From assembly GCA_015680685.1 (NCBI GenBank), contig MNCI01000798.1, positions 151,013 to 215,012 on the forward strand: DNA of 64,000 nucleotides, written 5' to 3'. Made by a program: the position numbers and the translations under genes. Numbering within the stretch: the stretch's first letter is position 1; every line of letters begins with the position of its first letter. The DNA comes from Gnetum montanum (Eukaryota > Streptophyta > Gnetopsida > Gnetales > Gnetaceae). Positions 36,655-47,396 of this stretch are shown one piece after another. The notes beneath the pieces are model-generated. The model made no database searches. It was not told the origin of the DNA and worked only from the letters and a program-made list of their open reading frames with translations.

Positions 36655-36931
36655 GATATCAAGTACTTGATATTGGGTCTGACATGATATTGGGTCCGCA
36701 CTATCGGGTATGCGATATCACATCTATAAATACTATATATATGGACCCCTTGCACATGTCAACATCATTCTTCACTGTTCATGCAAGGGGAGTTGTTGAA
36801 ATTTTCTTCCATGCATTGTTGAGCTTACGCACCCACCATTCAAATATCCATAACTTGCTCATTAACACTCTGATTCTCATTCCAATCGAACCTACTTAAG
36901 CCTGGAGTGTTTAACTTAGTCATGGGGGAAG
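36655..36931 (+). promoter_or_regulatory. Internal promoter-like block and polypurine-like motif 2 (A2)
   Basis: GATATC/GATATTGGGTC repeats (36656-36720) are followed by TATAAATA at 36725-36732. GTGTTTAACTTAGTCATGGG begins at 36907 and continues to GGGAA at 36930. The arrangement of GATATC motifs then TATA copies the U3 of A2's own LTR (GATATC repeats 40266-40345, TATA at 40354-40361). It lies about 510 bp upstream of the ORF at 37245. Confidence 0.55.
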
Positions 36932-37244
36932 TATACATTCTAATTTGTACATAGTTTTTTCAAAATTTGTTGTTTCCTGAAGGATATCATAAGGGTAAGT
37001 GATCTTAAAATTGTTAAAAATGGTTGCCAAATTAATTTTATCTCTTTACCCAGACCATGAAAATTAATTTGTGGAATCACCTAATCAAAATGGGGTCCAA
37101 TATGACAACTTTTAGGGAAATTTTTGTGAAAATCTCTAACTTTGAATCACACGAAGCAAGAAATGAATCTATTAAGGCAGGAAGTAAGGTATAAATCAAA
37201 ATTTGTAAATAGCCTTACTAATAGACGGTTCCATGTGATTGTAG

Positions 37245-40055
37245 ATGGTCCCTAAAAGAGGAAAACAAGGAGGACCCTGTCAACGTGCATCCAAATGGCC
37301 AAGGAGAGGTAGAGGCCAGGTGTCTCTCAAGGACCATATAGAATAGGAGGAACAATCATTCAATATCCATCAGGAACCTCCTATTACTATGCAATTAGGA
37401 CATGCTGAGGGACGAGAAAACGGAGCACCTGAACAGAGAAAACACCTCATGTTGTCTCTGGAATGTGTTTAGGAAATTCATGAAAGGTCCACATTAGCAG
37501 CTATGACTGTGGAACTCAACTTTGGACCTTTCACTGAGTTTGCTCCCAAAGTAGTCAGGGACCAACTTAAAGGGTCCCCACTATGGCCTATTCTCTCTAA
37601 AAGTGGTGATTGCTACCTGGGAGAGACATATCAATCTTGGCACAATAAAGAAGAAGGCATCACCATTGATATTGGTGGTGTTTTTATTGATTTTTCTACC
37701 AAAGCCATTTTGGAGGTGTTGAATCTTTTGAACAGAGGGCCCACAGTCATTCACTTGTCCACTTGTTCTAATGTTGATATGTGAAAGATATGGTTGAAAA
37801 GGATGTACGGAAAGAAAGATAAAGCATACAAAGATCTTACACTTGAAGAGAGAATCTACTTCAAAATCGACACATATCACCTCTTCCCCACAAAATGTTT
37901 AAACAAAATTTTCACATATGTGGCTAGAGGAAGTGCCATCTTGATGGACAAGGTTAATGCAAACCTACCCTATCTATATCTTACAGAAATTTTAAGGTGG
38001 TTCAAAGAACGTAAGATGGGGAAGTTTGCATTGCCCTTCACCTATCTCATCAGGAAGCTGTGTCAATGTGCTGGAATCATGGGGTACACCAATGATGTCC
38101 CCAAAAAGGCCTAAAATGCTTCATTTTTTGAATTACTAAATCCACCTGCCCCAAGGAAAAGTGCTGGTGAGACATTGGAGCCTAAACAGGAATAAGAAGT
38201 GGGGCCGAGCACATAAATTACAAGCTAGCAAGACCAGCCACCATCGCCATTGTAGGACTATCAACCATTAATGAGCCATCTTAGGGCCATCGCTAAGATG
38301 GTCAGTTGGGAAAACCATGATGAGGCCAATCTCTTTAGGGTCATTGATGATGCCGTATGATCCATGGTCTCAATTTATCATGAATGAGATGAGGTANGTG
38401 ATGAGGCCAATCTCTTTAGGGTCATTGATGATGCCGTATGATCCATGGTCTCAATTTATCATGAATGAGATGAGGTATCTATCCAAACAGGAGGAGGAAA
38501 ATCACACTAGTCACAACAGATATATGTGAATGCTGCATCTTTTTAGGTGCAATTAGAAACTGGTGAAGGTGCCATAGTAATGGTCATGTAGCACCAAGAT
38601 GCAACAGGAGCCACAAAAGTGGTCACAAACTACATAAAATAATCATTCAATGTCCCTATTGTGCCACTAGAAGATTTTATAGGAGCATGCAATACTCAAA
38701 ATTTGGCCAATCCCTTGATGACTCTTGCAGAGCATGAGGATGTTCTATATTTGTTGCTACAGATAGGACAGGTGATGACATTCCTATTTGATATCCCTCA
38801 AGATGTCATAGCAACTCAGTCAGACCTCATCTCCACAAAAGGGAAGCTGGTCATGGTAGAGATTACGATCGAGCATGCAAAGGAGGAGTTAGAAAGACTC
38901 CAAGAAAAGCTCGTCACCCTACAAGCTACATAGTGGGATCTATCCCAAGTGATCCCTATAGACCAGCTTGAGTTCTTCTAGATAAGGCAGTTGAATAAAT
39001 TGTTGGTAGAGAATAAAAGAGTGGTAAAGGAAAAATAAAAGGCCAATTGGGATGCTTCCAAGGCACAAGTTCAAACATATGCACATGCCAAAGCACTCAA
39101 GGTCTTACAAGAGGAAAATAAATAGCTTGCTACTGATAATCTCCAGTTGACTATAGTGAAAAAACAAAAGAATGTTCTCAAAGAAAATTTTTAGCAATTG
39201 TAGGAACAATTAATAAGGGTCAACCAGGAAATGAATCACTTAGCTAGAGAAAATATAACCCTTTCAATGGAGGAGGTACACATGATCCATTTAAAGATGG
39301 AAATTAAAATAAGTGTGTGGCAGAACAAGGACAAGTGACATGAGAAGCTCAAAGAGCACTTCAAAGATTAGGTGGGGATATAGAAATAGGTGATAGAAAA
39401 GGAAATCCATATGGCCAAAGCCCATATTAACACTCTTAGTGCTCAAAACACTAATTGCCAGACCATACTGGATACTTAGGCCTTTGTCCACCAAACTAAA
39501 CTAAAAAGCTGGGACCTGTAGATATAGGACCTTACAAAGTACATGGGGTTGGAAAACCTGAAATATGCCAACTTGGCCATGTTGACAGCAAGACACCCAA
39601 GAACAAAATTACAAAAGCAAGTAGCAACCACCTATGCAAAGTATGAAACAGAATTTTTTGAGCACAAGAAGACGCTGCAAAAATTAGAAGTGGAAAATTC
39701 TAAATTATAGGTGGTCAAGAATAGCTACCAAGGATAAAAGGATGTTGCAAAAAACTTGGCTCAATGGCTTATGAACTACCAGGAATACAAGGACAATGAT
39801 AGAGCCTATGAAGAGGAATGACAACTATTTGCGGCTTGGTATGTCATGGCCAACCAGATGTTTCTGCAACTACCATGTTCATGGGAGGTGTTGACTTCAT
39901 CAAACATTGGAGCATCAACATGGATGGCATAGGATCCCTAAACCAAAGAAGAAAAGCTCCAAGCACTCCTTTAGAGACATCAATTTCCAAAACTTGGAGT
40001 GCAAGATAAGGGAAAGAGACCCATGGAGGAACCACCATCACTAGGAACCACATGA
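37245..40055 (+). pseudogene. Fossil 936-codon A-family ORF with coiled-coil C-terminal half
   Basis: One frame runs from ATG at 37245 (MVPKRGKQGG) to TGA at 40053-40055, broken by in-frame stops but with no net frameshift. Residues 1-85 are basic. About 87-290 contain FGPFTEFAPKVVRDQLKG, EEGITIDIGGVFIDFS, LEERIYFKIDTYHLFP and KFALPFTYLIRKLCQCAGI, resembling the ORF found in Athila-type elements (ATHILA ORF-1 / putative plant transposon protein domain). About 470-900 is Lys/Glu/Gln-rich with heptad-like spacing (KEELERLQEKLVTLQ, LKYANLAMLTARH, KKTLQKLEVEN), a likely coiled coil. The end is DKGKRPMEEPPSLGTT. No membrane segment or signal peptide is seen, so nothing supports an envelope role. 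Function unknown. Confidence 0.7.
38319..38478 (+). repeat. 81 bp tandem duplication containing a single N
   Basis: The text starting GATGAGGCCAATCTC at 38319 recurs at 38400 with no visible difference, and one N sits at 38397 between the copies. 81 bp is a multiple of three, so the ORF frame is kept. An N exactly at the joint suggests overlapping contig ends that were not merged. Confidence 0.85.
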
Positions 40056-40230
40056 GTCCAATAAATTTTGTCTTTTGTCAATTTTGTGTATGTGTCCCAA
40101 TTTTATTTTGTTTAATTACACACTGCAACATGAGTAATTCCTAGTTAGTCAAATAATCCCATACCTATCCACTGTGTAATCAATCTAACTCATTCTCATT
40201 TTGTCTAACTCGAGGATGAGTTGTTATTCA

Positions 40231-41095
40231 ATCATGGGGTATGATGAATTGTGTTTTGCCAAGCCCCGATATTAGATCCTCGATATCAAGTACGTAATAT
40301 CGTAGCTTGGGCAATGATATCGAATACACAATATCATGATTCTTATGTAAGCCTATAAATACACATTTGGGCACATAGGAATGAGAGTGAGAAAGTATTA
40401 GAGTAGAGCCTTTTTTCCAGTTTTCAATTCATTTTAGTTCTTTCCCTAGTGCATGCCTATAGTGTGATGATTATAATTGTATGGAACCTTTATTCGAGTG
40501 TGATGTACTTGGACACGTACATGATCGACAATAAAGATCAAGATTACTCCATCATTGAAGCATTCACTTAGTTTTTAATTATTTAATTGTTATTGTTATT
40601 TATTGTTTTCTTAGTTAATATTTCTTTACTATCATTTACTATTCCTGTTGTTAAATGTGGAATGAGTATGACTTAATCATGAACATTGAAGTGTAACTAG
40701 GTAACCCAGTAGCGTATTTAGGAGTGCTTAAGTAATGTGCACTTGGTAATCCCAAAAGTATTACATAAGGTCCAAGATGTGCATGGATGATTAAGGATGG
40801 ATGCTCATCACATTTAGGCTAGTTTAGACTTCATTTTCTATTGCTTATTAGTTTAATCAAGATTATTTTCCATTGTCTCTAGGAGTAGCCTAGTGTTAGA
40901 AATCATATCATACTCCTCACTCTAAACTAAACCATACATGATAAGTGAATACTAGTCTAGGTCGGAAGACAACGAACTGTGATCAATGTCTAACTATCTA
41001 GATACCACAACTAGTCTGTCTACGAAGTTCAACCAGATTGTGTGTACATGCTTGTATTTTTATGGTTGAGTGTAGGGGTACCTCACCACTCATCA
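40231..41095 (+). repeat. Element A2 polypurine tract and 3' LTR
   Basis: The tract ATCATGGGGTA (40231-40241) abuts the LTR, which runs 40242-41095 (854 bp), TGATGA to TCATCA. U3 has several GATATC/CGATATT motifs (40266-40345), then TATAAATA (40354-40361). It is homologous to 16238-17194 and, in reverse, to 19610-20431. Confidence 0.85.
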
Positions 41096-41644
41096 CACAC
41101 CTTATAACATGGATCTCTAAGCATTTAAACAACCCCATTGAACCATACTAATAAAATCCATGAAAAAATAATTAAATATAAGCATTACATACACAATTAA
41201 GAATATTATCATATTTATCATACCTAATAAATTATTCCCCAAGTGTGTCTTTTTTTTCAACATCATGATACTTAGGTACAAAGCCTAATAGGGTTAGTGT
41301 ACACATGAAACTAAAATCATAATTATAATCATATAAATAGCATAGCCATATAATGCATGACTAACAATGAGTTGTTAGCCTAGTGGTAAGACTTGATTTA
41401 GAAACTCTAAGTCATGGGTTTGATTCTAGTGAACATTGTAAGTTATAAATTTCTATGTGGACTATATATCTTGGAGTGTAACAATGTTTCAATAATTTCA
41501 AGTTCCAACACCCTGCATAAAATGCATGAATATTAAACATATAAACATCCTCCTAGCTAACCTAGACATTAAATATTATTAATAAGCTATTAAATGTAAT
41601 TCCAAAATGCATCTTATCTTTATCACACATAACACATCACCAAC
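41096..41644. other. Spacer between A2 and A3
   Basis: AT-rich, without coding homology apart from the SINE-like segment listed separately. This is the only stretch between the two A-family LTRs. Confidence 0.6.
41370..41480 (+). mobile_element. tRNA-derived SINE-like sequence
   Basis: TTAGCCTAGTGG (41375-41386) resembles a polymerase III A box and GGTTTGATTC (41417-41426) a B box, about 30 nt apart with GTCATG just before the B box, as in plant tRNA-derived SINEs. A complete cloverleaf was not found. The right end is not defined; a decayed tRNA gene is the alternative. Confidence 0.45.
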
Positions 41645-42449
41645 TAATGAGTAATGCATATACCCTATGCTCAACCATATGAATCACTAGCATTCACTAA
41701 GCGATCGAGGTGAACCTTAACAATTGTAATTGTTGTCTTCTCAGTTCCACTTGTGAGGTGCAAGTGTATGGTTAAGTGTAATTGAGACATCTAATTTTTA
41801 TCATTTTATGTTTTATCGTTTAATCACCTAAGTGCTAAAAATAAAGTAATAAATGTTTAATTAATATATTTAATCTAGTAACTAACCACACTTAACTAAT
41901 CCTATCATAAGCATTTATTTTCACTTTCTGTACACAACTTGAACATGTTGCAATGCTACTGGGTTACTAAGTGTTAGGTACTACTGGGACTACCAAGCAT
42001 AACATATGCTCGAAGTGGTCGTAGTTATGTTTGTTAATTAATCACTAATAATTAATTACTTAAAAACATTGAAGTAAATTGCATAAATATTAAATGCATA
42101 AAGTAAACATTAAGCTAATCCAAGTGCTACAAGGTTTGATAAAAAAATCTCATCTTTATTATTGCTTAGATAAATTAGTGCTTGAGTAGAGATCCATACA
42201 CTTTCCAACTCCTACTGTGAGCACTTAGAAAATATTCTAAATTTGAAGAAAACAAACTACAAGAGCTTCACTACAACTAAGGAATGGAATCTTTGGATTG
42301 TTCACCTAAGTGTTATATTTATAGTAGGCATGCATCCCATGATATTAGATATCTGATAATGTTGCACGTACTAAGATATTTGATAATGTAGCATGTGCTA
42401 TGTTATTATAGCCTATAAAGAATATGATTCACCATACCTCCACAATTGA
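41645..42449 (-). repeat. Element A3 3' LTR and polypurine tract
   Basis: About 790 bp, aligned to the A LTR by CCCTATGCTCAACCATATGA, CACTTTCTGTACACA and the TATA box (reverse CTATAAATAT, 42314-42323). The left end reads TAATGAG rather than TGATGAG, a decayed terminus. The tract in reverse sense is CAATTGTGGAGGTA, weaker than in the other copies. Confidence 0.75.
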
Positions 42450-44622
42450 ATAAAAAATCTTCCTTGAATGAACTAAAGGAGGAATAAGTTCTTTACAAAA
42501 TATTAGGAATGTATGGGATTATTAACTAACTAACTAACACACAAACTGACTCAGACCAAAAAAATAAATGCTAAGTGCCCAAGTGTATGAATTTAAAATC
42601 TTTTACAAATTTTGGTATTCATAATAAAAAAATTGAACACCATGAAAAAAATTAACACTCAAACCCCTTTGACGACTTGAAGACGAGGGAGAAGATCAAA
42701 TGGTCCCAAAGAGGTCCTGTTGCATGGGCTTCTACTACTTTCCCTTAAGGCTATTTAGGTTGTTAACCCCTTGGTTGGGATTATCTCACTTCTAGTTCAT
42801 GCTTCCCTTTTGGGGCAACTAGAATCACAACAAAATCACATTTAGGTACCTTTTATCTTTGGGCAATTACACTTGGCTAAGTTGTTATCATGGTAGATTG
42901 ATTATTTTAATATTATTTGATTTTTGTGGATACCAAAGTTCATTATAAGGGCTTAACTTACATAAATTACTAATTTTAATGTTATTTTATTCATTAAATC
43001 CTTGTGGAAGCAAGAGAAATTTCAAAAAAAATTATCAAAAACTTAAGGTTTGTGGCCCTCACAATGTAGAGCATACCTCCATTAGTGGTAGGATTGAAAA
43101 ATGAGTTAAATCAAACAAGCAGTTTGAATGTTATGGGCTCTTAAAGGTTTTGGGCTTTAAAAATTTTCAACATTAAAGATAAAGAAAAAATAAAGAGTTT
43201 TAACACAAACTTTAAAGTTCTTGGAGAGCCAAAAAAGTTTTGAACACGATGAAATTCTTTAAGAGGGTTAGATAATTTACAAAAAGGATTTTTTCATTGG
43301 AGAACATCATGAAGGAGTGCACAATTAGATGCCATTGATGGGACACATAAAAGGTTTGATCATGAAACTACGTAAGGGATTTGGAACTTAACCAACCCAA
43401 CCAAGAGATATGTAACTAGGCCCTACCAAAAGCAAGCTCATGCCATTAATGTCCTTGCATATCCTCAAACCAAGGACTCTGTGGGCTCCATGGGTGATTA
43501 ATGATTGTGGAAAGTTAAGGACTAAATCCTATAAGAATCTACCTAGAATTTCAATACATCAAACTAAGACATCAAATGAAACCATGAAAAACCAATAGTG
43601 AGGTGAATTATGGGAAGTAGCAGTGGATGAAAGAGAAGATGGAATGGAATCCTAAATCATGGTGAAGTCCCTTGTGGATTTTATGATTAAAATGACATAA
43701 TAAAATCCATATTTAGTCCAGATCAAAATAAACCACTTTCAATGACTGTGCATTAATACTCTAAGATCAATCCACCTCCTCAAGACAGAAGAATGCTCCC
43801 ATAGATCAATCACCATTCCTAAAAGAGAAACAAGAAGTGAGAAAGGGCCTTAGTTAGAGGCGACCTTTAGGCATGGGTAACATGTCTTTCTTGTTCCATA
43901 ACCAATGCTTGTAGCATATTATTGAGTCTAAGGGGTGCGCTTTGAATTTCCATCATTTTTTTGGGTTTTATATTTTTATGGTTTTTGGATAGGAACCACA
44001 CCATGCAAAGAATTTAGCTTCTTATTATTGGTTGATAGTGAAACTGTGAAAAACCCATGAAAAAGCTCATGCACTTAAGAGGGTAGGAAAGTATACAGAG
44101 CATAAAATTCCCTTGAAGTCACACCCTTGTCTATCCATTTAATCTTTCCCAAGTTTGGAAACTACCAAGGTCATAAGTTCATTAAAAGTTTTTATTTAAG
44201 AATGGACCTTATACTTTCAAAACAAGGAACTCCATAGAGTTTTGTGGATGGATGAATGACATGGACTCATTGCCTATTTTATGAAAATGAAACCATGTCT
44301 TAATTATCAATACTAAAATTCAAAAAATTCTAGAGATTATCAATCAAATGACATTAAGTACAAATCACCATCAATAGGAGCTACAACATCATTGTGTCTT
44401 ATTGGAAATAAAGGAAAAGAAAACAATCATAAGAAAAGCAAAAGAAAAACATAAGGAAATCATAACCAAAATGAGGTAAAATATAAAAGAAATTGTAAAA
44501 TATTCAAGAAAGATAAAACATACTAAAGATGGTGTAAAACACAAAATGGTTTTAAAAAAAACTATAAAAACAACAAAGTGTAAAACAAAAAATGAAAAAA
44601 ATAAGGAGCCACTTTGTATGGC
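42450..44622 (-). other. Element A3 3' noncoding region
   Basis: AT-rich, without coding homology. It shares text with A's 3' region, for example AAAGGGCCTTAGTTAGA, ACATGTCTTTCT and AACCACACCATGCAAAGA (43835-44010). The extra A2-type ORF is absent. Confidence 0.55.
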
Positions 44623-45600
44623 TTAACATGGATGGCCATATCCCCCATGAATTAGTTGGAAGGAGGAGATCCAAAAAATTAAGTATGCTTGTCCATTTGA
44701 GTAGGTGTTGTAGGCACTGACTCTCTTGGGATCATGGAAAGGCTTTATTTGTTGGATGTTGATTAACAGCCTTTTATTTGGGCTTTTAGGTTTGTAGATC
44801 AACATGGGTTGAGAAGGAAATTTTTTAAGGATTATGTAAGGCCCTTCCAAAAATATTTGGAACTTAGTTTTTGGTGGCATATATGTGGGATTTTAATAAA
44901 GTACCTTGTCTCCTAGTTGAAATTTTATCTTCCTTATTTTGAGGTCATGACATTTCTTGTTGAATGCCTTGTGCAACTCATTTGATGATAGGGCTACCAA
45001 TCAATTCTTATCTAGCAAGTTAATGTTCATTAGTTTTTCCTTTTGTGTTAAAATTAAGTCAAGATCAAGGTCACAAGCTGTTGAGAGTGTATAGAGCTTG
45101 GATTGAATAGGAAGAGTTGGTAGTTTTTGATACACCAACTCATAGGGAGAATAGCCTATAGGGGGTTTCCAAGTTGAGAGGTAGGCCCAAAGGGCATCAT
45201 TAAGTTTAGTGCTCCAATCTCTCCTATATTTGCTAACTATTCTTGTTAAGATCTTAGTTATTTCTAAATTTGATACCTTCACTTGACCATTAGGTTGGGG
45301 ATGGTATGGTGTTGCTAATTTATGTTCTACCCCTAAGTGTTGCATGAGCCTTGGAAAGGTAGTGCCTATAAAATGAGTCTTGTTATTAGAAATAAGTGCA
45401 CATGACATACCAAACTTGTTTATAACATTTTGTTGTATAAACTGAGTAGCGATAGAAGATGTAAAATCAATGAAAACTACTACTTCTGTCTATTTCATAT
45501 AATAATCAATAGTGACTATGATGTACACCTTTCCATTAAACATGGATGTAATGGAACCCATAAAGTTAATTCCATAGATGTTGAAGCATTACAATGTTTG
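44623..45600 (-). pseudogene. Element A3 integrase, degraded
   Basis: The core segment 45408-45001 is open: LISNNKTHF, MQHLGVEHKLATPYHPQPNG, NGQVKVSNLEI, DWSTKLNDALWAYLSTWKPP. Upstream is YGINFMGSIT. Compared with a working enzyme, the first Asp is Asn (GIN), the second is Asn (SNN) and the Glu is Lys (QVK). The C-terminus (44880-44623) carries EGPYII, the GPY/F motif, and is followed at 44634-44659 by polypurine-like motif 1, CTAATTCATGGGGGATATGG in reverse. About three quarters of residues match element A. Confidence 0.82.
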
Positions 45601-47396
45601 GATTCACTGCTAAGATTCCTCCATACAAGTGGTCATCCCACCATTGCGCTAGCAATGATCATAGGAGTAGAAAAAATGATGGATGTCCCTATAGAGTGTT
45701 GGCCAATAATACCCTACCATCAGGATCTTAATGGCCATGCATTTCCTAGTATAGTGGCCCCCACAAGGGTCCTCATGAGCATCCTAGAGGACATGCTATT
45801 GGTCAGCTTTAGGAACACACAAATGAACCAACCCATTAGCACATACTTTGTAAAGGTGTCTATTGATTTTTATGAAGCATTTGGTGTGATGAAGAAACTG
45901 TTATTTCTTCTTGTTATCTAGCTCTTGTGACATCTACTAAGTAAGAAGGTAGGTAAGGATATCATTATACTAGTTAAGTTCAGTGGGCAGTTGTTCATTC
46001 ATAGCACCAGCAAAGATGAGTTCATTAGAAAATCAATCAGAAAGTGGGCTCTCCTCTTTGTTGTTTCATCTCAACCAAGACAAGTGATTGAAAATCATGC
46101 TCTCAATTTCCTTTCAATATACCATTGCAAGATGGAATTCCTATAAGATCACATGCCACCTTATGACATAGGGGCTCACCATTGATTTGTTCATAAGAAA
46201 TCAAATTGCACTATGGTCTATGTGCATGAACACCTTGTACCCAAGCACATAGTGCTTGAATTTTTTTCAAGTCATACATCACCATCATTAACTCTTTCTC
46301 TATTATGGTATAATTCAACTGTGCACCCACAATGATTTGGCTCACATGGGCATGGCTATAGTAAGGATGTTTTTGATCATCTAACTACATCAGCATGGCT
46401 CCCAAAGCCTAATTGGAAGAATCTATCATGATATGGAAAAGTATTAACTAAGCAGGTGCTCATAGAATTGGATTTTCTATGAGCTTTTTCTTGTGTTGTT
46501 GAAATCCATTCTCACATTCCTTAGTCTAGAAAAATGGAGCATCCTTCTTTGTAAGCTCCACCAATGGTTTAGTGATGTTAGGGAAATTCCTATGAAGTGC
46601 CAGTAGTAGCTAGTGTGACCAAGGAATGACCAAACATCTTTGATAGTTTCCAATTGGAAAATAATTCCTTGGATGAACCTTATTTTCTTGGGGTCCATCT
46701 CAATACCTACTTGTACAATGCTCCAATACAATGCTCTCTTGCACCATCATATGGTTCTTTTTCCAATTGAGCTAAAGGTCTATCTCCACATACCTTTTTA
46801 GCACTTTCTCAAGATGGTCCATAGCTTTCTCAAATGTAGCCCCATAGGTTGAGAAGTTATCCATGAAGACCTGCACCCTGCTACCAATCTGTTGTTAAAA
46901 GATGCTCAGGACAAGTCATTGGAAGGTTGTAGGGGTATTACACAAACCAAAGGACATATTTATATATGCAAAAGTCCCATAGGAACTTGTGAATGTTGTT
47001 TTGGCCTAATCCTTGGGTGCGATCTAGATTTAGTTATAGCCACTATAACCATCTAGAAAGCTATAATAGTAATGCCTAGATATGCTATTCAAAACATGAT
47101 CCACAAATGACAATGAAAAATGATCTTTGTATGTTGCCATGTTTAATAGCTTGAAGTCAATACAAACCCTCCACTTTTCACCTTTCTTTGGCACTATCAC
47201 AAGTGGGCTAATCCACTCACTATTTGTAATCGAATAGATGAACCCTATCTTGAGGAGTTGTTTAATCTCCTCGTTGATGATCTACTTCAGTTTGGGGTTC
47301 AACCACCATTGTGACTACCTTTTGGGCTTCATGAAGGCATCTATATAGCTGCAATGTTGGCATATCAATGGATCAATGCTAGTCAATTCATGATAT
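45600..47396 (-). pseudogene. Element A3 RNase H and reverse transcriptase, degraded
   Basis: RNase H lies at about 46330-46050. RT follows upstream: IQVGIEMDPKKIRFIQGI and FLGHTSYYWHF (46720-46600), and the active site VFMDN at about 46855 where element A has MDD, so one aspartate is lost. The N-terminal RT (VPKKG-type text near 47190 and PKLK near 47290) continues to the break at 47396. Frameshifts and stops are frequent. Confidence 0.75.

Larger units (their letters stand above)
36230..41095 (+). mobile_element. Element A2: A-family element, 3' part, with extra ORF
   Basis: This forward element has a 3' LTR at 40242-41095 and its polypurine tract at 40231-40241. Internally it has the promoter-like block with polypurine-like motif 2 (36655-36931) and the degraded 936-codon ORF. 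36230-37010 aligns with A1 14090-14890. No RT, RNase H or integrase was seen, and no 5' LTR was found, so the left limit is unresolved. Target duplication cannot be tested. Confidence 0.7.
41645..47396 (-). mobile_element. Element A3: A-family element, 3' half, broken by C
   Basis: The reverse-strand element has a 3' LTR (41645-42434), polypurine tract (42435-42449), 3' noncoding region, and integrase, RNase H and RT up to about 47396. There the homology to element A (around 25085) stops and the C LTR begins. The remaining gag-protease and 5' LTR should lie beyond the right edge of the window. It is the outermost, hence oldest, layer of the nest. Confidence 0.8.

Noticed and set aside
37245-40055. 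Envelope-like protein
   Set aside because: Position after pol would suit an envelope gene, but no signal peptide, transmembrane segment or cleavage site is visible; coiled coil and basic N-terminus do not prove it.
45430-45921. 163-codon forward ORF
   Set aside because: It is antisense to the A3 integrase and RNase H region, whose reverse translation shows family motifs; the forward frame has none.
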